Assembly: GCA_907164885.2 (NCBI GenBank)
Contig: OU015491.1
Span: forward strand, 119,381,431 to 119,445,430
Length of the DNA stretch: 64,000 nt
Origin: Dolomedes plantarius
Lineage: Eukaryota; Arthropoda; Arachnida; Araneae; Dolomedidae
Direction of reading: 5' to 3'
The first letter of the stretch is position 1. Each line of letters begins with the position of its first letter. Under the pieces are notes generated by a model. The model saw only the letters and a list, made by a program, of their open reading frames with translations. It was not told the DNA's origin and ran no database searches. Shown in pieces: positions 56,593 to 64,000 of this stretch. The translations under genes and the position numbers were made by a program.

Positions 56593-58292
56593 TATATGTA
56601 TATATATACAGTTGAACATCGGTCTATCGTTTATCAAGGGACCTATTGCACTGAACAATAGATGCGGTAAAACCATGGATGCGAGCACATTCTTAGGTAA
56701 TTAAGTATAATTTCCACGTTTTCAAACAAGACAGTGTTACATATTTTAGTTGCTAGCGTGGAATATTAAGGGAACCTATCGATTAAGGAACAGTATTTGT
56801 GAGTCTATATTGGAACTACCTAATACTGTGTCCTGGAAACGATTTCTTTTAATTTTTTTCTAAACGCATTGGATTTGATATTATTACCATTAAACACTCA
56901 TTTATACCTGTATTATGTCATTTTAAGCAATAAACTTTGAAATTATTGACGGATTTGGATAAAATATTATAAATATTTAATGCTGTATTTTCATTATTAG
57001 ATTATTGTTTTCATATATTGATTTAGTTATTTCAATTAAGTGATTTCAGTCATTACCATAAATTATTCATTACAGACTAAAATGAAAGGATTAAAAATGG
57101 AGGATATCCCCAATTTTTTAAGTTTTATTTAAAGGCATTTAATTTCAAGGTCAAGAATAAAAAATTTTGCAACTATTGCTCTAAAACATTTTGTTTTGCA
57201 GTCTTATATTAACGATATTGATATGATGAAATATTAATGGAAAAAATTCTCTTATCCTGAATTCATAAGTGTCGTAAATCATTTTTATCTATTTTAAAAT
57301 ATTTATGCAACCTATATAAAATAATTTTACAGACAGGATATTTTAAAGAACATTCTTTAAAATTATTAATTAAACCTTTCATTAACTTTTTTCAATATAT
57401 TTTCATTAAATTTAATACCATTTAGACGTGTTTTATTCTTAAAAGAGAGAATAGATGTACTTCAGGATTAAAAAATAATTTTAAATTGAAAAAACTTGTA
57501 AAATTAAATTTTTATTAAATTAAAATTTTAAAATAATACCTTGTTATAATTAAAAATATCTCACCATTTCATCTCATTAATTAAAGACTAAATTTCGTAC
57601 ATATTTATCAAAAAAATTGTGATTAAATTTCATTTATTGTCTTGGAATAGATATGAGTAATAATTTATATAATTTTATAATACATAAACCTTCATGAAAA
57701 ATTCTATGTAAAATAATGTTTACCGTAATTTAATAAATCCTTATTCCTCCTTTTCCTTACTCTGGATTTTATGCATTTGTAGTGGCGCCATCTATTGCAC
57801 TATAGAATTACTAAATTAACAGTCTATTCGTGAGCTAATTTTTCATTCCAACGCAGTGAAAAAAGTCATAACAGATTGGCGATAATTAAAAATTATAGTA
57901 GATCAACGTAAATGACCGAATATATTTAAATATGATTGTAGATAAACATTTTTAAATTTTGCCAACCTGTAAATATATCTTTATTGGTAAAATCGATATG
58001 TTCTTTACAAACACCTTCTGACGACTATTTACAGAAAAAAGGCATATATTTTTTTAAAAAATCCATTTTTTTAGAAAGATAAATTATAGGTGGGTATAAT
58101 TTTATTTTATTTATCTCCAAACATATTTAAATATCTACGGTCTTTTAAATTGATCTGTATTTGCTTTAATAAATAAATAAATAAAAATAACAAATAAAAA
58201 TAGTTTTTTTATTTTAATATTCTTCAATAGTTGGCGCCATCTCTTGGTGTTTGCGCAAAATATTCTGTATTAAATAATTTCAACATTTAAAC
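56593..58292. other. AT-rich DNA without recognised gene
   Basis: GGCGCCATCT occurs at 57784 and 58233. No open frame of interest. Confidence 0.55.
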
Positions 58293-58789
58293 CAGGGGTT
58301 CCCAAACTTAGTTGGCCTACAACCCGCTTTTCAGAGAAAAACTTTATTCCCCCCCTCCCCCCTCAGAAATTTATCTCCCTATACCAGCAAACAGAGATAC
58401 AATGACAAATTTTCTTACTTTTATGTATGTATATTTATACTTATGTCATCGAACATAGTAAAGGAATATGTTGTTGTAAATAAGACACCTTGAAGATTGA
58501 AATTATAATATTATTTATCAAAATAAACCATAGTCACAATAGCATTACACACAGAAAATTAAAATAACGAACGATAATATTAAATTTAGTAAAAATTTCA
58601 AATAACAGTAAAACTAATTTGAATGACGAACTTGGTGCACAGCAATCAATTTATTTTACATATATTCGGCTCTATTTTAATCAGCAGCATTCTTAAATCA
58701 CTGTTATTGGCAATTTGCATTCGGTTTCTGTTTTTAGATAACAGATTTGTGACTGCACTAAACCCACGTTTCTCTAAATATGATGAAGG

Positions 58790-58938
58790 TTTGGTTTGGA
58801 GCACTACGGTCAACTTTTGCTACTTAACGGCTAATTAGACCGGGACCTACTGCTTAAAGCCGATTCCGAAAGGCTACAAACGTCCACGCCAAGAGTGGGA
58901 TTCGAACCCACAGACTTTGGTACCGAATGCCAGCTCTC
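58790..58938 (-). mobile_element. tRNA-derived SINE insertion with 14 bp target duplication
   Basis: AAATATGATGAAGG occurs immediately on each side (58776-58789 and 58939-58952). Reversed, the insert has a tRNA-like head with a B box (GTGGGTTCGAATCCCACTCT) and a body running to GCTCCAAACCAAA. It splits the hAT C-terminal block; removing one duplication copy and the insert restores the reading through PSSYLEKRG. Length 149 bp. The insert is younger than the hAT copy. The 71-codon plus frame over this region is a shadow. Confidence 0.9.
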
Positions 58939-59404
58939 AAATATGATGAAGGAAAAGCTATTAAAAGTTTTTGTACCACAGCCCATAATCCTGGGTAACG
59001 TGTCGGTATCTAGAATTGTTGATAGCTGTGTTTGAATTTAAATTTAATTCTTCGTTTGTTGTTCCTTCTATTAGTTCTTGTAATTTTACAGCTTCTTCTG
59101 AGTTTTATTCTGAAGAAGGGTTCAAAACGAAATCCGGTATGTTCCTTTTCAGAATGTCTTTATATTGTTGGTTAAAGTTATATTGAAGAGCCTCCAAGTG
59201 TTGAAAATATATAACCATGTCTTAATCATGTTTTGCTACTGTTGATAAATGTGGAAAAAGCTGAATTCCTCTCCTTCAATTTTTTTTGTATAGTTTTTTT
59301 TGTATATTCGCTACAAACACAGAAATCCCAGCTGTTTTTTATTAAATTCAACTCATCGCCTTGGAGTTTTTGATTTGTGTCATAACTTACCTTAACCCTA
59401 TCTT

Positions 59405-59510
59405 TACCTTATCGAGATCCTCTGGGATGAGTTGGATCGCCGAATTAAGGGGTGCAACATCCGTCCAAAAATGGAGAAGGAACTGAAATATATTGAAATG
59501 TTTTGCCGAA
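59405..59510 (+). pseudogene. Tc1 family P transposase fragment
   Basis: The plus frame reads IEILWDELDRRIKGCNIRPK, matching the glutamate motif (NPIENLWDELDR) and following region of family P; GTCCAAAAATGGAGAAGGAA continues the homology. CAAAATCGGTGAAAGAACTT at 59536 is a second scrap of the same region. It is embedded in the decayed hAT gene and has no terminal repeats. Confidence 0.8.
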
Positions 59511-60190
59511 GCCTCATAGTTATTCGAAACCCACAAAATCGGTGAAAGAACTTATATAAATTTTTTAAACAAGTCTGTGAAATAGGCTGTCATTTTTGGA
59601 TTCGATTAAGTTGACTCGTAAGTTATCTTTGTTTTCTAAGAACTCTATCACTGAGTCAAAGAGTTTATAAAATCTATCCAAATAGACAACTTTTGAAAGC
59701 CAACGAACTTCTGTATGAAGCAGCAACCGAATTCTTCACCGTTTTCAGTGCAAAGTGGTCCAAATGATCTGTTATTCAATGTGTTGCATCTGATTTTGTT
59801 GACTGCTTGAACGGCATGTTGCAATGTCCTATGCAGTTATTCACTCAGATTTTTGGCAACTAAATGTTGAATGACGATGAATGACGCAGTGCACGGCGAA
59901 TACATTTGGAACCGTTTTTTTTTTTTTTAATATGCTAGAAGGCCTCGCCTTGCATATTTAAGTCGTTCTGTCATCGCTGGAGCACCATCAGTGGCAAGTG
60001 ATAAGATATTTATGAGGGGGATTTCTTTTTTCAATGAAAAATACTTCCAATGCATGAAATAGTGATTATTCCTTAGTATCAGTATGCATACTTTTTGCGA
60101 ATAATAATACTTCGCATATTTTTTCTTCTTGTATGTATCGCATGTATGCCAAAAGTAAGGAGCCCCCCGTTCGACTCTCACACCAGCACA

Positions 60191-60841
60191 GAGGAAAATT
60201 AATTTCGTTCGTCCTTGTAATCAAGTATGATACTCAGCGACAGCTAGAAGCCACGCAAAACGGAAGTTGTTACATAAATAGTAAGGCTGTACATGAGTTA
60301 CGGAAAGAGGAAAGAATTAATAAATGGTGGAGTGTTATTTCAACATATATACAGTGTATATATACAGTGTTATTACAACATATATACAGTGTTATTACAA
60401 CATATATACAGTGCTTTTTTTCTAACAAAAATATTTCGGAACTCAACATATTATTGACCTAAAATTATGTTAAAGTACAATAAATTAAATTTTTTTATTA
60501 GAAAATACGTAACTTCATTATGCTTTTTAGTAGTTCCTTATGATTTTTTTTTACAAATAGTTTATTTATAATAAATCCCAAACTTTCTCCAAATTCTTGT
60601 CCACAACATTTCGATTTCGCTCCTTGCTGTTGGTATCTATTGCTGAATGATGTTTTCGGAGCAACCTTGATTCAACATATTTTATGAAGTGGAAACGCCC
60701 GAGAGGTGGTCTCGCAACTCTTTTAATAATAATGCTGAAATAGTTTCGTCAGTAATAAAGCTCTATTTGGGCTAACAATCAAACTCATTTGTGAAAATCG
60801 TCGCGCGCATTCACTTGAAGATACTGGAATAGTTTACATTA
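60191..60841. other. Non-coding with small minisatellite
   Basis: Three to four copies of a ~24 bp unit (CAACATATATACAGTGTTATTA) occupy 60341-60416. A tRNA-like or coding signal is absent. Confidence 0.6.
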
Positions 60842-61351
60842 CACTACCTACCGATAAGTATTTGGACACCCATGCAAATGACGATATCTGCGGTCCTGAT
60901 ATACGTCACGCCCTCCGCTTTAAAATATCCTGTATGAAACAACATAGGCATTGGTCGCATGCAAGATGCCACGAAGTGCAGATTTTTCTGATTTCGAGAA
61001 AGGTGTGATCGTCGGTTATCACAGAAATGGCCGATTCATAAGGGACATATCTAGGGAGCAGAATTATGAAAATCGACAATGGCCTATGTGATTCAGAAAG
61101 GGAAGGTGAGCGGTGATTGTCGGAATGTGCCCCGAGTCTGTAGGCCCATGAAACTGGGAGATAGAGACCGACGGTCGTTCTCCAAAATAATTCGGAACAA
61201 CCGCACCCAACGGATATCCCACATACTCCAGGAGTTTCAACAAGCATCCGGGAGTGTTGTTTCGATGAATACCATCGATGAGGAATCATATCTGTTTGGT
61301 TTTCATAGTCGTGCTGCCACCCATAAGGCTGTGATCACAAAGTCCAACCTA
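60842..61351 (+). mobile_element. Tc1-like family P element, 5' part only
   Basis: Starts CACTACCTACCGATAAGTAT, TTGGACACCC after a TA, then has the same 5' untranslated region as 34027 onward (GATATCTGCGGTCCTGATAT, CACGCCCTCCG). It stops abruptly at 61351, next to a short duplicated CCTATGAAGGGACG and a SINE head. Confidence 0.87.
60966..61351 (+). pseudogene. Tc1-like family P transposase, N-terminal third
   Basis: ATG at 60966 opens MPRSADFSDFEKGVIVGYHR and NGRFIRDISREQNY (the I-R-D reading follows family comparison; a base is lost near 61068). From 61079 the frame AYVIQKGKVSGDCRNVPRVC, then MKLGDRDRRSFSKIIRNNRT and VSMNTIDEESYLFGFHSRA, runs to the truncation. HTH and linker are present; all catalytic residues are missing. 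The antisense 127-codon frame here is an artefact. Confidence 0.87.
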
Positions 61352-61484
61352 TGAAGGGACGTCGTCCCTATGAAGGGACGACAAGAACGTAGGCATTTCT
61401 CATGGCGCGACGCCAGGATTCGATCCGAGCATCCTCAGCACCGAAAACCAGCGCGCTGTACCACTGGGCCGCCACAAGCTCTTA
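61352..61484 (-). mobile_element. tRNA-derived SINE head fragment
   Basis: Reversed, GTGGCGGCCCAGTGGTACAG gives an A-box-like start and GGATCGAATCCTGGCG a B box, with GCGCTGGTTTTCGGTGCTGA between them. The head resembles that of the SINE at 17535-17891. At the 61352-61381 edge CCTATGAAGGGACG occurs twice in 29 bp and GGGACGTCGTCCC is a perfect palindrome. Confidence 0.72.
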
Positions 61485-61793
61485 TTGCATTTTATAACAG
61501 CAGTTCAGTTGCAGCACGTTGTTTAAACTGTTTGAGAAAGTTAAAATTTGGTTATTTTTTTAAAAATAATCTGTTGGGATCTGGTGATTCATAGAAATAG
61601 AATACCTTTCGTTATCTGTAAATTTATAAAGTAGTTCCACATCGGTTTTCGGAGATCAAATGACACGGCAGGATGAAGAAGAAAACCCGCAATTTATAAA
61701 TAACGTGTATGTAGTACGGTAAAAATGCATCCCCTTGTGATGTTGTGCGCAAATTGAGTAATAGAAAAAAAAAGGAAAATGTTAAGGATTTTT
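61485..61793. other. Non-coding
   Basis: Short frames only; nothing recognised. Confidence 0.5.
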
Positions 61794-61797
61794 TTAA

Positions 61798-62000
61798 CCC
61801 TTCAGCGGACACGCCCGTGTACAGAGTGCAACATTTTCGTAATTTTGAATGGTTTGGTTTTAAATGTAAGCTTTGAACGTTCTAAGCAGTTTCTATTTAT
61901 AGCTACACCCTTTATAATGCAGGTCTGATTTTCTGACCCTTCTTTCCCTTTCCAGTCAATGGTAGACGTGATTTAACAGTGGTAAACCAACGATTATACT
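61798..62000 (+). mobile_element. piggyBac-like 5' end, second copy
   Basis: TTAA at 61794-61797 followed by CCCTTCAGCGGACACGCCCG, then ~200 bp matching 41672-41880, ending in GTGGTAAACCAACGATTATA where the transposase fragment would start. The 3' end is missing, so this copy is truncated. Confidence 0.82.
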
Positions 62001-62029
62001 GCTCACACAACCACACAGAGCTAATGGTC

Positions 62030-62299
62030 GTCTATTAGAGCTCGAAATCCATCCATGACATCCAGGACGTACTATATAAGATGAAAAAAATCGATGTCTA
62101 TAAGTCGTGCTTCCTTTCGACGTCTATTAGAGATCTAAGAAGTATTTTATACATCTATAAGCCCTCTAAGCTTCGATCTCTAATAGATGAAGCCTCTGTG
62201 GTCGGAGTCTATAAAAGATACTGATGTAGACATCTTATAGAGCTCTTTTGGAGCAGCGCCATCTATATATAGATGGCGTTTTTGACATCAGGCTGTATT
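62030..62299. promoter_or_regulatory. Palindrome-rich segment, possible promoter or MITE remnant
   Basis: Repeated TCTATTAGAG/CTCTAATAGA and TCTATAA/TTATAGA motifs in both orientations (62031-62245), including TCTATTAGAGATC at 62122 against GATCTCTAATAGA at ~62171. A 22 bp perfect palindrome, CGCCATCTATA and its reverse complement, is at 62257-62278. It lies upstream of a consensus splice donor. A promoter role is inference; a decayed inverted-repeat transposon is an alternative. Confidence 0.35.
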
Positions 62300-62423
62300 C
62301 CACCTCTCAACTATCAACTCGTCTATACGCTGCATCTGTGATTTTTACCGACAGCAACTGAATACTCTATTGCGGATATCCTTACTCAACAAGTTAATAC
62401 CGATTTCCTTTATTTGTTTTAAG
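62300..62423 (+). other. Possible non-coding first exon ending at a consensus splice donor
   Basis: TTTTAAG|GTAAGT at 62421-62429 is a strong donor match. The preceding ~120 bp has higher GC than the surroundings and no ATG-led frame of length. Together with the acceptor at 63714 it could form the start of a host gene running off the right edge. Confidence 0.3.
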
Positions 62424-63714
62424 GTAAGTGTTGTTTCATAATTAATTTACCAGAGCTGTTTTTTCTCTTTCTTTGTCTTGTACATAGTACGTGATCACGT
62501 GCTCTACATATGGACAAAAATAAACACGTGTATGTACGTACCCTTGTTTATTTTTTTTCTTTTAATTTACAAGAGTAATTTTTAGCTTTATATGTAAATT
62601 CAATAACTTAAAGCTATTTATAATCTCATACATTCTAATTTTTACAACTCAAAAATTAAAATTGCGTGTACTATATAACAATAAAACTCACAAGATTTAA
62701 ATGAATAATTATATGATGGGGTAAAATCAATGGAATAAATATTCAGTCAAAACTAGCTGATGTGAAATTTCGTTTTCAAATTCTTATTCTCATTTTGCCA
62801 ACCATTGCACACAGATGCTTTTTATAGCTTTTGTAGAAAAAACGTGAGTCGGCTTGCAAAAATTAGATTATTTGAGATTGCTGTAAGTACTAAATAATAA
62901 TATTTCACATTTTGAACTACACGTACATTCTACGTTAATTCCTGATACGGCCTCTAGAGTTATATGATGTATATAAAGCAGGGTGTATATGACTTAATCA
63001 GCAAATTAAATCAGATTAATTTTTTTAAAATCTTTGATTAAAATCAAATGTTTAACAAAAGTTCTAGCATGACTTTACAAAGTATTAAAATATGATTTAA
63101 TAAATTCTTTTTAGTAGAAATTTTGACCTATAATAAATTTTACAATTACAAAATTAATATATTCCAGAAATGTATTTTTTAAATCAGTTATTTTAATAGA
63201 TTTTTAAAAGATAGGTGTAGTTATGGAATGGTGTTGAAATGCAGGGTTAATTAATTCAATTCGGAGAACAATTTTTACATATTAACTTATATGCCATGTA
63301 AATGAATCAAACACATCTTTTCAACTTTTGGATTTATTCACAGCAAGGTCAGAAATCTTAATTAGAGGTTGTTAAAGCTGCTAATATTGTTCTCTTATTT
63401 AAATTGCTAAATGTAAAAGAACAGGGAGTAAAAAAAAAATTATCATTAACATGTTGAATATCTACTTTTGAATAAATGTTCTGTAGAAATGATTTTTTAA
63501 ATCTGCTAATGGAGAAAAAAAGGATCTATTCATATTCTTAGCATTTAGTTATTTAAGTAATTTAACTTTTTACATGTTTATTAATTACTATAAAGTAATA
63601 GGAATATAAGTGCAATTTATCTTATATTTATTTATTTTGTAAATTTTAAATATAAATATATAATTTCTGTCTTTTATGCTTGTTAGAATATTTCCTGATA
63701 GATTTTTTTTTTAG
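62424..63714. other. AT-rich DNA, possible intron
   Basis: No gene, repeat or microsatellite of note. Bounded by donor-like GTAAGT and acceptor-like TTTTTTTTTTAG. Confidence 0.35.
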
Positions 63715-63901
63715 ATTTTTTAAAATTGAAATGCCCAAAATAGGCAAAATGTTATCCTGGAGGGATTATAGATTTATCAATTCTGTCGTAGCATTGAATA
63801 CAGAATCAGATAACATAATATATCAGATAACAAAATTTTTTCTTTATTATTTCATTAATACGTATGTCTATATAGAATTTAAAACCGTTTTCATCCTTTG
63901 A
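63715..63901 (+). CDS. Possible coding exon, unknown function
   Basis: After TTTTTTTTTTAG at 63703-63714 the frame contains ATG at 63731 and reads MPKIGKMLSWRDYRFINSVV, then ALNTESDNIIYQITKFFLYY before a stop at 63901. A donor-like GTATGT lies at 63862. No domain is recognised, and the sequence is AT-rich enough for the frame to be chance. Kept because of the matching splice signals. Confidence 0.25.
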
Positions 63902-63947
63902 GTTTAGCTATTTTTATTTATACCTAAAATTATGTTTCAATTTTAGA

Positions 63948-63953
<6 letters not shown>

Positions 63954-64000
<47 letters not shown>
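63954..64000. repeat. (AT)n microsatellite at the window edge
   Basis: TA run continuing to the last base. Confidence 0.95.

Larger units (their letters stand above)
58293..60190 (-). mobile_element. hAT (ZBED-type) element, 3' end plus decayed gene, nested insertions
   Basis: The 3' terminus CAGGGGTTCCCAAACTTAGT, TGGCCTAC at 58293 matches the 3' end of the element at 52297-53231. The decayed transposase lies upstream on the minus strand. A SINE (58790-58938) and a Tc1 family P fragment (59405-59510) are embedded. No 5' terminus was found to the right of 60190, so this end is lost or unrecognised. Confidence 0.8.
58625..60190 (-). pseudogene. ZBED-type hAT transposase, heavily interrupted
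   Basis: Minus-strand pieces in order: INILSLATDGAPAMTERLK (~60010-59955, catalytic-domain DGAP block), QHLVAKNLSE, LHRTLQHAVQAVNKIRCN and FGPLCTENGEEFGCCF (~59860-59710), FQKLSIWIDFINSLTQ (~59690-59645), YFQHLEALQYNFNQQYKDIL and RNIPDFVLNPSSE (~59215-59110), LWYKNF, then FPSSYLEKRGFSAVTNLLSK and NRNRMQIANNSDLRMLLIKI (58965-58660, across the SINE). These match, in order, the conserved regions of ZBED5/GTF2IRD2-like hAT transposases. Stops and frameshifts are frequent, so it is dead. The N-terminal BED finger was not found. Confidence 0.87.

Noticed and set aside
58860..58935. Possible functional tRNA gene
   Set aside because: Only the B box is good, no full cloverleaf can be drawn, and flanking target duplications show it is a SINE head.
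60906..61289. 127-codon minus-strand frame
   Set aside because: Antisense to the family P Tc1 N-terminus, which has clear HTH similarity on the plus strand.

Overview
This 64 kb window is eukaryotic, very AT-rich and almost gene-free. It has many (AT)n microsatellites and holds a dense collection of mostly dead DNA transposons, with some SINEs, one LINE fragment and Helitron-like repeats. The transposase families (several Tc1-like lineages, a DD41D rosa-type mariner, piggyBac, ZBED-type hAT), tRNA-derived SINEs with an (AAC)n tail and the Helitron-like repeats fit an arthropod, possibly an arachnid. That placement is inference. No complete host gene, rRNA, CRISPR array or viral gene was recognised.

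Layout. 0-5 kb: mariner HTH fragment at the left edge, a foldback element (2258-3059), and a decayed Tc1 (3293-4638) with a 104 bp duplication inside its transposase. 8.6-16.5 kb: a MITE, one copy of a dispersed 0.3 kb repeat, a Helitron-like copy, two oppositely oriented arrays of ~130-155 bp units (12.7-13.4 and 14.3-15.7 kb), a young Harbinger-like MITE inside one array arm, and a 5'-truncated DD36E Tc1. 17.5-25.3 kb: a tRNA-SINE, the second dispersed repeat copy, tandem duplications, a Helitron-like copy with two 3' ends, two MITEs and a decayed Tc1 with good termini. 26-32.9 kb: MITEs, a cluster of local duplications around a tRNA-like sequence, and another Helitron-like copy.

32.9-36.75 kb is a stack of three Tc1 insertions separated by TA repeats. 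The last (35217-36749) carries the only intact transposase in the window, a 343-aa DD34E protein with matching terminal repeats, so it is the best candidate for recent activity. 39-45.3 kb: two piggyBac traces, one a 597 bp TTAA-flanked deletion derivative whose unoccupied paralogous site survives 1.6 kb away, and a decayed DD41D mariner. 47.4-48.0 kb: a hAT MITE with a perfect 8 bp target duplication. 49.9-50.5 kb: the best host-gene candidate, an exon-like open frame after a splice acceptor, interrupted by one TGA. 51.1-53.2 kb: LINE RNase H fragment and a hAT deletion derivative. 54-56.6 kb: a near-perfect hairpin, a pogo/Tigger-like MITE, and a foldback carrying a transposase C-terminus in its loop. 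58.3-62 kb: a decayed hAT with a SINE (14 bp target duplication) and a Tc1 fragment inside it, a truncated Tc1, another SINE and a second piggyBac end. 62.0-63.9 kb has a promoter-like palindromic region, a consensus splice donor and a possible downstream coding exon.

The parts do not form a pathway. They record waves of transposition, much of it into or beside TA repeats. Nothing clearly represents a new multi-gene system. The most informative structures are the intact Tc1, the inverted arrays resembling Helitron sequence, the piggyBac occupied/empty pair and the TGA-interrupted exon.
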